A stretch of DNA of 51,173 nucleotides from Candidatus Altimarinota bacterium. GTDB taxonomy: Bacteria; Patescibacteriota; Gracilibacteria; BD1-5; UBA2023. Shown piece after piece: positions 1 through 9,616 of this stretch. The position numbers and the translations under genes were made by a program. The DNA is taken from contig JAQTWX010000006.1 of the NCBI GenBank assembly GCA_028689065.1, positions 1 through 51,173 of the forward strand, written 5' to 3'. The notes under the pieces were generated by a model. That model was not told the origin of the DNA. It ran no database searches and was given only the letters and a program-made list of their open reading frames with translations. Each line of letters opens with the position of its first letter. The stretch's first letter is position 1.

Positions 1-548
1 TCGTAATAAGATCCATCTTCTAAAAATATGTGAGCCAATACCCTTCAATATTTATCATTCTTATCTTGTGTATCATCAAATTCAATTCTAACCTTTTTTC
101 AAGTTAAAAGTTTTTTAGCATAATCACTCGCCTCTTCTCCATAACATTCTTTATATCAGGTTCTAGTAGCGAATTTTTCCGGTGTATCTATTCATAGAAT
201 TCGGATAGTCTCTGTTTTTCAATTTATATCAATCTTTATTGTATCCCCATCGACAACACTTATAACATCATAAAGAATTCAAGTTCAAGATTCTTGCTTG
301 TAGCTAATTTTATCAATGACAGCATCTAATATATAAGAAATCCTTTCATTTGTAGAATATTTGGATTTCAGTTTCTCTAATTGGATGATAACCTTGCTTT
401 TATATAATTCGGATTTTCAATCAACCAATTTAACAACCTTAGATCACGCAGTCTCTATAATCTTAACATCATTTTCGTTTGGAGTATAAGCAAGTGCTGT
501 TGTAAAAATAAATATGGATAGAAAAAGAAGTTTCAATAAGGTTTTCAT
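1..548 (-). CDS. Secreted thermonuclease (SNase-like), C-terminus outside window
   Basis: Extracellular endonuclease of the staphylococcal nuclease family, expected to cut DNA or RNA using calcium. Residues 1-20 form a signal peptide (KK, hydrophobic core, ALA). Residues 21-90 are a charged spacer and the nuclease domain starts near 92. All catalytic-core positions are visible: VDGDT (Asp102), Arg116, the GIDTPE motif (Asp121, Glu124) and KYGR (Arg169). The glycines of GIDTPE and KYGR are TGA codons, so the standard code would break the gene inside its active site. The reading frame runs off the window edge after 182 residues. It lies next to the recombinase gene, on the element side of the comM junction, so it is probably element cargo; a role in scavenging nucleotides from host DNA is inference. 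Confidence 0.88.
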
Positions 549-577
549 AATTAATAAGTATTAATATTTAAATTAAT

Positions 578-603
578 CTATAAATTCTTTAAAGAATTTA
601 TAG
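578..603. repeat. Perfect 26-bp palindrome between recombinase and nuclease genes
   Basis: CTATAAATTCTTT is followed directly by its exact reverse complement. It lies 30 bases upstream of the nuclease start and about 50 bases downstream of the recombinase stop. There is no good T-run on the minus-strand exit side, so an operator for the nuclease gene fits better than a terminator. Its ends (CTATA...TATAG) resemble those of the inverted repeat in front of the recombinase gene at 2529-2563. Confidence 0.5.
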
Positions 604-650
604 AAAAAATATTTAATAGCAAAAGATAAGTGCTTTTCAATCTCTTTATT

Positions 651-2525
651 TTAAAAACCTTGTCATAACTTTAAAAGGGTAAGGAGCTCCGCTTTATCTT
701 TTTCCAAGCTCTTCTCAATAGCCTTACTATAATTTCGCGGGTGATAAAAGAATGGATTTTTATGATAGTATTTTAATACAATTTTTTTTGATATATTTTT
801 TGAAAAATTTATATTGATTTCAAGAAATTTTGTTCATAGTTTTTTTATTCCCCCTTCTTTACCGAAGACACTAAAATATATATTTTGAATTAAAGGATCT
901 GTTTTTGATGAATAAAATCAGTCAGCTTTAAGTTCTTTAATTATAGGGTTATATACTTCTGATATGTCCAACCTTTCACTTATATGAATTTCTTTAATGT
1001 AAGTCAATAATTTAACTCTTTGATTTTCAATATCCAGAAGATCAGTTAAAATTTTTCCTTCATTTTCTACAACATAACTAAGTCATTCTTTTAAATTATC
1101 TAGGAATGATAATTCTTTCTGTTTTTCTTTTGCCTCTTTTTTTTCTTCTGATATTAGTGTAAGTCTCTCTATTAAATTCGTTTTTTCCTTATAAAGTTTA
1201 CTTTTACTCTCCATACGACTTTCCATATCAGCCCTTACTTCTCATTTATCTTCCTCGGAAGAATTTAGGATTTCTTCGAGTTCATCAATTTTCCGTATAT
1301 GTCTTTCTCTTTCCTTGTTATTATTTTCTATTTGTTTCAAAATTTTACTCTCCTCATTTTCTAGTATTGTTAAAACATTTTTTTCTTTTAACCCGCTTAA
1401 AATTTTTTCCTTCTCTGTATCAAAGAAATCCGTTTCATTTAGGATAAATAGTAAGCAATATATAATTATATCTTCAAGATAATCCGCATCTATACAGGTG
1501 ATTTGTGTATTCTTTTTTTCAATCAATATTCCTTCCTCTTCCGAGGAATAAATATTTCTTTCAGGGTCTCTATATTGCCTTTTTCCATTTTCAATATTAG
1601 TCTGAAAACGAAGACCTTTTTGATTAAATAAAATACCCTTCAATAAAAACATATTCTTATGTCCCTTTTTTCGATTATAGACAGTCTTATTGAGTATGAG
1701 TTGCTTTTGAACTTTATCAAAAACCTCCTTGTCTACGATTACAGGAACTGGCACAATTATATATCTTCAATCCTCCATTCACTTGTATTTCTTTCCCCAT
1801 TCCCATTCTCAAATATAAGTTCTAGAATGAAGAATTTTTTGTAATGTGCTTTTCCCCCATATCTCTCGTCAATTTATAGTTAAAATATTTTTTTTCTTCA
1901 AATAACTCCTAACATTTGTTAATGTTCTTCCTTCTGCTACTAATTCAAATATTTTTTTTACAACAGTAGCTTCCGTTTCATTTATTGAAAGACTTTGTCT
2001 TTTTATTTCTTTTCCACTTTCTCTTTCTGTAAAGTTAATAGTATATCAGTATATATTTCTTGATAATTGTGTTGCTTTTTTGTTTAAAACATTCCTTTTT
2101 CCTCTTCAAAACCTATCAAGAATAGTTGCTTTTTCAAATTCAGCAATTGTCGAAAGCATATTAAAATGAAGATCGTCCTCCTTACTTCCGCTCCTAAATT
2201 TCCCTTTACCTTTCGTATAAATAGTTATTCCTTTCTGTTTTAATAATCTATATGTGAAATATTGTTCTCCGTTATTCCTTCACATTCTTGAAAGCTCATC
2301 AAAAATAATTGAATTAATATCAGTATTCTTTTCAAGAAACTCCATCATCATAGAAAAACCCAATCTTTCAAGATTGGCAGAGCTTCCAGTTACTTTGTCC
2401 TCGAATATTTGTATTAGATCAAATCCCTCCTTTTCCGCATAAAATCTTATTTCACTTTTTTGACTTTCAAAATCTTGTTTGTTTGTTGATACACGAACAT
2501 ATCACACTACTTTTAGTTTATCCAT
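651..2525 (-). CDS. Large serine recombinase (site-specific integrase)
   Basis: A 624-residue integrase/resolvase of the large serine recombinase family, which cuts and rejoins attP and attB through a 5'-phosphoserine. The N-terminal catalytic domain shows YVRVST (nucleophile Ser13, Arg11), DELSRMGRN (76-84) and AEFEKATILDRFGRGK. A recombinase domain and a Glu/Lys-rich coiled-coil region follow. The first half contains many TGA glycine codons, including those in GYVRVS, RMGRN and RFGRGK, and the second half several more. The Cys4 zinc ribbon typical of the family is not evident. The start is the first ATG after an inverted repeat and has no Shine-Dalgarno sequence. The gene lies 65 bases from truncated comM, the usual place for an integrase beside its own attachment site. 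Confidence 0.9.
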
Positions 2526-2528
2526 AGT

Positions 2529-2563
2529 CTATATAATGAAAGTAATTTAACTTCATTATATAG
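2529..2563. promoter_or_regulatory. 12-bp inverted repeat in front of the recombinase gene
   Basis: CTATATAATGAA (2529-2540) and its exact reverse complement (2552-2563) are separated by 11 bases and end only 3 bases before the recombinase ATG. The arm contains TATAAT on one strand and ATTATA on the other, so it may be a promoter covered by an operator (autorepression) or part of the recombinase arm of the attachment site. A message starting here would be almost leaderless. Confidence 0.55.
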
Positions 2564-2607
2564 AAAATATCAATTTCCCAAAATAATTTTTATGAACATA
2601 ACATTAG
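2530..2607. other. Probable attachment junction between element and comM
   Basis: Reading comM on the minus strand, family conservation holds through GGHNIL (last matching codon 2605-2607) and then fails: four unrelated residues and a TAA follow at 2590. The recombinase gene begins within 85 bases. The crossover point should lie at about 2598-2607. The exact core dinucleotide cannot be fixed without the other junction or an uninterrupted relative. Confidence 0.6.
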
Positions 2608-3267
2608 GATATTATGTCCTCATGCTGCAGCAATAGTAAGTGCTCGCTTGGCGTGCTCTTGCCCGATGATGTGCTCGAATCCAGTGATTTTCGTGCTGGA
2701 TTTATATTTCTCGATAAATACTTTCGGATCTACTGGTGTATGTTCTGGAAGAGATTTAGTCCCCGTAAGTATTTCTACAAGCGATGCGAGATTTTCGATT
2801 CCTATGAGGTGTACTCATGGTATGAGTGATGCTTCTTCGAGGTTTTCCCATGGAAGGAATATATACTTAATTCCTTGTTCTTTGGCGAATATGACTGATG
2901 GGAGGATAGCACTAACACTCCGAAGTTTCCCATCAAGGGCGAGTTCTCCGACAAAGAGTCCATTTTTTATGTAATCTTCGATAAATTCATACTCTTTACA
3001 GAGGATTCCAATGGCAATCGGAAGGTCGAAACTTGGTCCCTTTTTTCTCACATCTGCAGGAGCAAGATTAACGGTGATACGGGTTGATGGGAAAGTAAAA
3101 CCAGAGTTTTTGAGAGCACTTCGTACTCGCTCTTTGCTTTCTTGAATTGCTGCATCGGGAAGTCCGACGATATTGAATGCAGGCATTCCATTGCTTACAT
3201 CAAGTTCAACATCTATCTTATTTCCGGAGAGTCCATTGACTGAAACAGAAAAAACTTTTGAGAACAT
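2590..3267 (-). pseudogene. comM: ComM/YifB AAA+ ATPase, truncated by element insertion
   Basis: The N-terminal 225 residues of the Mg-chelatase-like ComM/YifB protein, a hexameric helicase that promotes branch migration during natural transformation. The start MFSKVFSVSVNGL and the Lon-like fold (GLPDAAIQESKERVRSAL, the NLAPADVRKKG region, GELALDGKLR) are typical. The linker ends in GQEHAKRALTIAAAGGHNIL, where relatives continue directly into the GPPGSGKT Walker A loop. Here it ends in MLCS-stop, so all ATPase motifs are missing and the product cannot be a motor. Two TGA glycines lie in the retained part (PGVHLIG and AAAGGHN). A full-length family member is about 500 residues; the lost 3' half should lie at the far end of the element, outside the window. 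Confidence 0.9.
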
Positions 3268-3350
3268 AGTATATGAGCCGGGTTAGAGGACCTTATTTGG
3301 AAATGATAATTATTTTTCTGTCTTTGTAAAATAGAAAATCCCTTATTATA

Positions 3351-3381
3351 AAAACCCTCATCAAATCGATGAGGGTTTTTT
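3351..3381 (-). terminator. Rho-independent terminator after the lysozyme-like gene
   Basis: AAAACCCTCATC pairs perfectly with GATGAGGGTTTT around a 5-base loop. It directly follows the minus-strand stop at 3384, and its A/T tails allow termination in both directions. Confidence 0.85.
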
Positions 3382-3383
3382 AA

Positions 3384-4991
3384 TTATGCTGCTTTTTGTA
3401 ATTCATTTCCAGAATCAATTCTTGCTTGCTGTGTTATGTTGATAATATCTTTTTTAAGTCCAGATAAGAGCTTTTGAAGGTTCGTTGTATCTAATTTTCT
3501 TTCTTCGAAGTGTCGTATGTTTCCTCTATAGTATTCAATAAAATCAGACGCTTGGGTAAATTTTTCGAATTTACGGGAAATACTGGTAATATTTGGATTA
3601 TTTCTCATATTTTTTAACATCTTTTCTTTATAGATTTTTCCTATGAGTCTATCTTCACGACTTCCTTTTTTCAGTGATACCATCTGTTTTCCATCAAAAA
3701 TGAAATCCGTTGCATACTCATTTTTGTCTTGTTTATCAAAACGTGGTTCGTTCGCGGCTACTATCGTTGGTTTAGGAGTATTGTTTTGAGAAGAAACTTT
3801 TTTTATGGAAGAAATTTTATTGTTTACAACATTGGGAGTATCTACAACATTGCTTGCTACTACTGAAAATTTTGGAGGAAAATCCTTAGAGAATTTATCA
3901 AATGTTTGTGCAATAGCAGTCGCATACTGAGTAGTGGTGGGATGTCATTTCTTATCTGGTCGTCAGCGTCCGTACCAATCTTTTCCTACTTCTTCGACAA
4001 TTGCAGAAACATCTAATCCTTTATTGTAATAGTATTGATAACGATTCGATATTTCGGAGAATGCTACTTTATCTTGATTTTCCGGAGTAGGAGGGAGTTT
4101 TTTACCAAAATAGGCAGTAGACCATTTCTCCCAATTCTTTTCCATTATCTGGTATCTTCCATTGGCACGTGTGCCATAGTGTCTAGAACTCTTACTTGTA
4201 ATGATTTGTCATTTTGCATTATAGTTAGTTCTACTTTCTTGGTGTCCAAGAGTAGCCGTAAGAGCAATAACATTTGGTATCTGTGATTCTGGAATTCTCC
4301 TGCTTCGAGCAATAGAAAAGAAAGTTTCTTCAGAGGCAACAAAAGAACTATGAGTAAAGTTCGGATGTTTTGATGATTTCTTTGTTTTTACAGTTTTTAC
4401 AGATTTCGGTATTTGAGAGGATTTTAAGGTTTCTGGTTTCTTGGAAATGGTTGTTTTTTGTTCTTTAAAAAATGAAGTAAAAGTAATTGCTTCGTCTATA
4501 TTTTGAGCCCATGCATACGTTGCACCTGCTTTGAGATCTTTGTAGGAATTCAAAACTATATCACCCGTTTCAATATTTACTAGTCTTCCTTCCCAACCGT
4601 CTTTTGTTCCAAAATTTTTAAGCATAAAAGATCCAACGGAATCTCATTTTTTTGCTTTTGCAATATGTGGCTTTGGCGATATATTTTCTAATATAGACGA
4701 AATTTTTGTTGTATTTTTTTTGGAAAGAATAGGGGATTTTTTTGGAAGATTTACAACTTTTCAAGGAATATGATTCTTTCGAGAACTTTTTGAAGTAGAG
4801 GCTTCTTGATTATATTGAAGTGAATCAGGCAGGAAAGTGTTTGCAAGTCCTGGATTACTCGCCATAGTGAGACCAAGTACCAAAGATACTCGTCCAGAGA
4901 ATCTCTTTATACAACCTATACAGTCTTTTACAAGAGATCATTTTTTTTCGGAAATATTTTCCGTGTTTCTATGGGAAAGAAGAGAAAGCAT
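3384..4991 (-). CDS. Secreted lysozyme/transglycosylase-like cell-wall protein
   Basis: 535 residues. A weak hydrophobic N-terminal segment (about residues 28-50, VSLVLGLTMASNPGLA) suggests export or anchoring. Residues 50-240 are Ser/Lys/Thr-rich with a small conserved-looking part (KDGWEGRLVNIETGD). The core at about 235-350 resembles the lysozyme/SLT fold: HQESRTNYNAKG with candidate catalytic Glu252, then RHYGTRANGRYQIMEKNW, a PPTPENQDKVA segment and the YYYNKGLDVSAIVEEVGKDW repeat-like helices. A basic C-terminal region (420-535) follows. TGA encodes glycine at several points, including NAKG and YGRG. A peptidoglycan hydrolase for cell-wall turnover or for attacking neighbours is plausible, but the family call rests on motif pattern only. 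Confidence 0.72.
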
Positions 4992-5086
4992 AGCAGGAAA
5001 TTATAGAATATTTTTAGAAATATTCTTGATTATAGAAATATATGACAAGATGTCAAGTATTTGTTTTCCTGTCTAATAAATAATGC

Positions 5087-6244
5087 TTATCGAAATTTTC
5101 CAATGCTTTCTGCGATAACATTTGCTACATTTTTATCAAGAGGATTTGGGATAATCATTTCTTCCGTTGGATTCACTACATAAGCAGCAAGTGCTTCGGC
5201 TGCAGCAAGTTTCATCTCATCGGTAATCGCTCGAATTCTGTATGCCAGAGCTCATTTGAAAATACCAGGGAAAACGAGTACATTATTGAGCTGATTTGGA
5301 AAATCGGATCGTCCGGTTGCGATAATACGAGCTCCTCCTGCACGAGCTTCGTCTGGCATAATTTCAGGAATGGGATTTGCCATAGCAAATATAATAGCAT
5401 CGGTATTCATGCTATGAATATCCTCGCGATTAAGAATATTCGGAGCACTTACCCCGACAAATACATCAGCTCCACGGATAGCATCCTGAAGATTTCCAGA
5501 AATATTTCGCGGATTGGTGATATTTATAAGTTTCTTCTTTTCAGAATTAAGATCTGTCCGAGAATCTGAAAGAATCCCTTTACTGTCACAAGCAATAATA
5601 TCTCGTATTCCATAGAGTTGAAAGAGCTTTAATATAGCGGTTCCAGCAGCACCAATCCCGTTAATAACCACCCGAATCTCTTCTTTCTTTTTTCCAGTAA
5701 TTTTCATACTATTTATAAGTCCAGCAAGTGCGACAATTGCTGTTCCATGCTGATCATCATGCATAACTGGAATATCGAGTTCCGCCTTGAGTCGTTCTTC
5801 TATTTCAAAGCATCGTGGTGCGGAAAAATCTTCGAGATTGATTCCTCCGAAAGTTGGAGCGATATTTTTGATGGTTTGAATAATTTCTTCAGTGTCTTGT
5901 GTTGCGAGAATTATCGGAAAAGCATTTACTCCTGCAAATTCTTTAAATAGAACACATTTTCCTTCCATAACAGGAAGTCCTGCCAGAGCACCGATGTTTC
6001 CAAGTCCGAGAACTGCAGAACCATCGGAGATAACTGCGACAGTATTGGACTTGAGAGTATAGAGATATGCATCTTCTGGGTTTTTTTCAATCGCGAGACA
6101 AGGAGCTGCTACTCATGGGGTATAAGCGAGACTTAAATCTTCACGAGTATTAAGAGGGGTTTTAGAAATAGTCTCAAGTTTTCCATGATGTTTGAGATGA
6201 AAAGCGAGACTTTCTTCGAAGTAATTCTTTGGAGATGGAGACAT
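5087..6244 (-). CDS. NAD(P)-dependent malic enzyme
   Basis: Oxidative decarboxylation of malate to pyruvate, giving NAD(P)H. The 385 residues match short bacterial malic enzymes: YTPGVAAPCLAI near residue 46, SDGSAVLGLGNIGALAGLPV, the catalytic lysine segment GKCVLFKEFAGV, the metal-binding FEIEERL and MHDDQHGTA motifs, a Rossmann fingerprint NGIGAAGTA, and a C-terminal PNPLDKNVANVIAESI. TGA glycines occur in YTPG and FKGALAYR, both at conserved sites. It is a single gene divergent from apbE. Where few central enzymes are kept, this could supply reducing power for the flavin chain next door (inference). Confidence 0.95.
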
Positions 6245-6373
6245 AGAACTTTAAATTAAGTAAATAGAAACAAAGTATAGTCTTTTTTAAATTTTGTAAA
6301 TAGTTTTAAAAAATGAGAAAACTATTATTTGTTTTTGACAAAAAGGCAAATAGTTTATATTGTAATGTTACTA

Positions 6374-6392
6374 TTAAGATTCACTTAAGGTT
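6374..6392 (+). promoter_or_regulatory. Predicted response-regulator box upstream of apbE
   Basis: TTAAGATTCACTTAAGGTT is a direct repeat TTAAGRTT with an 11-bp period, the form bound by OmpR-family regulator dimers (compare the PmrA box). The same arrangement occurs at 7353-7371 in front of the FMN-binding protein gene. An OmpR-family regulator is encoded at 11431. Confidence 0.65.
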
Positions 6393-6433
6393 TTTATATA
6401 CAGTACTTTAAAATATTTTTTTTCTTCATCCTT

Positions 6434-7342
6434 ATGCAGTATTCTGAAACGAGAAAACTTCTCGGTACCTCCATAGAAATAACCGTTGTTTCTGAAGATC
6501 CAAAAACTCCAGAACGCATCGGATATGTATTTGATTATTTTTATTCTATCGAACAAGAATTTTCACGATTTTTGCCAGATTCAAGCCTGAGCCTCCTTAA
6601 TAAATACAAAAAAATGAGTGTCTCAAAACGTTTTTTGGAACTCATGGAAATTTCTAAAAAAATGTACAGAGAAACTAATGGTTTTTTTAATCCCCTCGTA
6701 TCTGTAGCAAAACTCGGGTATCAAAACTCTTTTGAACAGGGAAAATTTGAACCAGTAGAATGAACAGTTGATACAAATTTTGATAAGATTCAGATCGAAG
6801 GAGATGTTATAACTCTCGAACCTGGACAGTCTCTTGATTTCGGAGGTATCGGAAAGTGATGGGCAGTTGATAAAGGATCTTCTCTTCTTCGTCTTTTTGG
6901 ATATGAAAATTTCTTTATTAATGCCTGAGGAGATATTTATGCGAGTGGAAATAGAGAAGTTGGAAAAATCGGATGGGTTATTGGTGTAGAAAATCCCTTT
7001 ACTGAGGATGTTATTGCCTCACTTGTTCTCAAAAATTCTGCAATTGCTACCTCTGGAAGTTATAAAAGAAAATGGGATATAAATGAGAAAAAATATCATC
7101 ATCTCATTAACCCAATAACTTCTGGAAATGAAAATGCTATTGTGAGTGTTACTCTTATAGCTTCTGAATGTGCGAAAACAGATGGATTTACCAAGAGTAT
7201 CTTTAATGCTCCAGTTTCAGATGGACTTCGTCTTATTGAACAGAACGACATGGAAGGTCTTATATTTACATCATCTGGACAGCTTCTTTACAGCAAGGGA
7301 CTTCAGGAAAAATACGAGCTTGATTTCGGAGAAACAAACTAA
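6434..7342 (+). CDS. apbE: ApbE-family FAD:protein FMN transferase
   Basis: Transfers FMN from FAD onto a Thr/Ser of target proteins (covalent flavinylation). The 302 residues contain the N-terminal LLGTSIEITV strand, the acidic SRFLPDSSLSLLN segment, DFGGIGKGWAVD (flavin-binding loop, glycine from TGA), FINAGGDIYASG (glycine from TGA), a GSYKRKW segment and the HHLINP motif. No signal peptide or lipobox precedes the domain, unlike many periplasmic ApbE proteins; the start at 6434 follows an AT-rich leader and no longer in-frame start is seen. The likely substrate is encoded directly downstream at 7419, and both genes share an upstream box. How a protein without an evident export signal would reach a secreted substrate is open. 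Confidence 0.93.
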
Positions 7343-7352
7343 TTATTCATAA

Positions 7353-7371
7353 TTAAGTTTCATTTAAGGTT
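7353..7371 (+). promoter_or_regulatory. Predicted response-regulator box upstream of the FMN-binding protein gene
   Basis: TTAAGTTTCATTTAAGGTT repeats TTAAGNTT with an 11-bp period, matching the box at 6374. It ends 10 bp before a TTGACA -35 element, the placement expected of a class I activator site. Confidence 0.68.
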
Positions 7372-7381
7372 ACTTTTTATA

Positions 7382-7410
7382 TTGACAGTATATAAATATT
7401 TATTTATCTA
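7382..7410 (+). promoter_or_regulatory. Sigma70-type promoter for the FMN-binding protein gene
   Basis: TTGACA (7382-7387), 17-bp spacer, TATCTA (7405-7410). A start about 7 bp downstream lies within a few bases of the ATG at 7419, so the transcript would be nearly leaderless. Confidence 0.65.
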
Positions 7411-7418
7411 ATTTTTTT

Positions 7419-9455
7419 ATGAAAAAAACGCTACAAATCATCACAATAGGAAGTATATTTCTTTTTTGTGGAGCTTCCTTTTTTGGTATTGTATCAGTAA
7501 ATAATGAAAATATTCCTTCAGGATTTTGGAATATTCGTCAGATTATGATTACGCCTACCTATGCAGATGATGACGAGGATGATAATCATCACAGTCGGTC
7601 ACATGAAAGTTCTCATGACGATGAGAAACATTGAGGTGATGATAGAGATAGTCATGATGACGATTACTATCAGCCGACCCCGACACCTGTGACTCCAAAT
7701 CCAACGCCTACTCCTGTTAATCCAACGCCAAGTCCAACAACTTGTACTTATCAGGATGCAAATTATACGGGTACTGCGTCATATTCAGAGTCACGAGTTG
7801 GTGGTATGGCCAACCCTGTTACTGCAGATGTCACAGTAAGTGGCGGAAAGATTTCTGCTATCAATGTAACTACGCAATTTACACATAGCAATCTTACGAG
7901 AGTAAGCAATACTATTGTTGCAAACGTTATCGCTACACAAAAAGTAAGTACTGTTTCTGGAGCATCAGGAACTGCTATAGCAAATGCGATTCAATCAGCA
8001 ATAAGTTCAGCAGGGACTTGTACTACTAACCCTACTCCAACACCTACGCCAACTCCAGTTCCGACAACACCAGCAGCTCCTATGGTAACAGTTAATGATA
8101 CAACAAATACTGTCACAGGAATGGCATCCGGAATGGAATATAATCTTGATAATACTGGATATGTACTTTATAATCCAAACATTTTTAAATCTCTTAATTT
8201 TGCTGGAAATCACACACTTCTCGTACGTATAGCTGCAACAGGAAATACTCCTGCAGGATCCGTAACAAAACTTATCTTCACAACAAACCCAGCACTCAAT
8301 CCTACGCCAGCTCCAACACCTGTTCCAAATCCAGGAACGAATTGTTCTTTGGCAGATGGAATTTATACAGGAAATGGATCATATTCAGAGTCACGACTTG
8401 GTGGTATGGCCAACCCCGTTACTGTAACTACAAAGATTGTAGGTGGAAAAATATCAACCATCTCTGTTTCCACACAATTCACCCATGCAAATCTTACGAA
8501 TGTTGAAGATACTATTGTTGCAAACGTTATTGCTACACAAAAAGTAAGTACTGTTTCTGGAGCATCAGGAACTGCTATAGCAAATGCTATACAGGATTCT
8601 ATTTCTCAGGCAAGTTCTTGTTCTACAAGTACGCCAGCGCCAGTACCAACACCAAATCCTAATCCTACTCCAACACCTACGCCAAAACCAGTAGCTCCAG
8701 CTAGTAATGTTTTCACAGGAGAATGAACTTATTCTTACCCAGGAGGATCATTGACTTCTATAGTGGAACTCACTGTTACTAATGGTAAAATCACAGCAGC
8801 ACAATGGAAACAATTTTTTCCATCAGGAAATGGAAATTATACTCGTGCTATGGCAGATGCAAATCTTCAAAAATTGATTAATAGTTCTATAACTACTGTT
8901 GATACAATAAGTGGAGCAACTTGAACATCTAATGCTGTTCAAGATGCAATCAACAATGCTCTTGCAAAAGCAAGAAATGCTTCCATAGGAACATCATCAA
9001 CACCTATTACTCTAACCCCAACACCAAGTCAGAATAGTACACTTTCAGTAAATAATACTCCAACTAAGTATACTGCTCCAAATGGAAAAACATATAAAAT
9101 TATACACAATACTACTTCGAATGTTTATATGTTCAAACGTGCAGATGGAACTATATCATCTCGAGAATTTCCTACAAAAGATGCCATGATAGCATATATT
9201 CGTGATAATAATCCTATTGCTGTGGCACCTGTGATAGCGCAAATTAAAAGAACTCCAACTCCAATAAAAAGAACTACATCAGTAGTAGCACCAAGAACAT
9301 CTACTGCTTCTTCATCTGCAGCTACTGCTGCTGCAAAAGCCGCAGCTCAAGCACAAGCCGCCGCAGCTGCAAAAGCTGCAGCCGCAGCCGCTGCTGCAAA
9401 AGCCGCAGCCGCTACACCAGCCCCAAAAGTAAATACTACTACGACAGTCAGTTAA
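7419..9455 (+). CDS. Secreted protein with three FMN-binding domains
   Basis: 678 residues. Signal peptide at residues 1-48 (ends near TYA), then an Asp/His-rich stretch (about 49-85) that could bind metal. Pro/Thr linkers separate three FMN-binding domains: domain 1 about 108-202 with SGAS at 180-183, domain 2 about 308-402 with SGAS at 380-383, domain 3 about 430-520 with the canonical SGAT at 498-501. The codon after Thr501 is a TGA glycine. Between domains 1 and 2 lies a DUF4073-like beta domain (about 218-291, NTVTGMASGMEYNLD). Residues 547-600 form a small domain (APNGKTYKII), and the C-terminus is a long Ala/Lys helix. Covalent FMN at Ser183, Ser383 and Thr501 would make a surface electron carrier. 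ApbE is encoded upstream and the membrane reductase downstream. Serine at two sites is less usual, so the number of flavins is uncertain. Confidence 0.9.
7759..8618 (+). repeat. Duplicated FMN-domain DNA, 600-bp period
   Basis: Bases 7759-8018 and 8359-8618 align at a constant offset of 600 with no indel. Long runs are identical or nearly so, for example around 7780-7824 (2 differences) and 7909-7987 (2 differences). Synonymous positions are conserved too, which points to recent duplication or gene conversion rather than selection on protein alone. Confidence 0.85.
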
Positions 9456-9484
9456 GAGACACAGTAATAAAATTGCTTTTCTCA

Positions 9485-9584
9485 AAAAATTCCGTAGGAT
9501 ATATGTAAGAAAAAGATACTCCCTTTTGGGTAATTTCTTTCTCCTCAGTGGATAAACCACACATGTTTCTTTTACGGAATTTTT
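9485..9584 (+). ncRNA. Candidate structured leader RNA (three-way junction)
   Basis: A perfect 12-bp outer helix (AAAAATTCCGTA 9485-9496 with 9573-9584) closes a junction. It holds a second helix 9508-9542 (one mismatch and an internal loop below a CCC/GGG cap with TTTT loop) and a short third hairpin GTGG/CCAC (9548-9560). It lies between the FMN-protein stop and the start of the reductase fusion at 9617. The closing A/T tracts could also make it an unusual terminator. No known riboswitch class was recognised. Confidence 0.4.
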
Positions 9585-9616
9585 CTTGATGATTTCTATT
9601 CCATAAAGTACTCTTC

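Noticed and set aside
9300-9430. Alanine-rich repeat at the end of the FMN protein as an independent repeat element or coding artefact
   Set aside because: Stays in frame with mixed codons and is a plausible Ala/Lys helical tail; not a simple microsatellite.
7419-9455. Apparent pseudogene fragments under the standard code
   Set aside because: All breaks are TGA at sites where glycine fits; no TAA, TAG or frameshift, so it is one intact gene.
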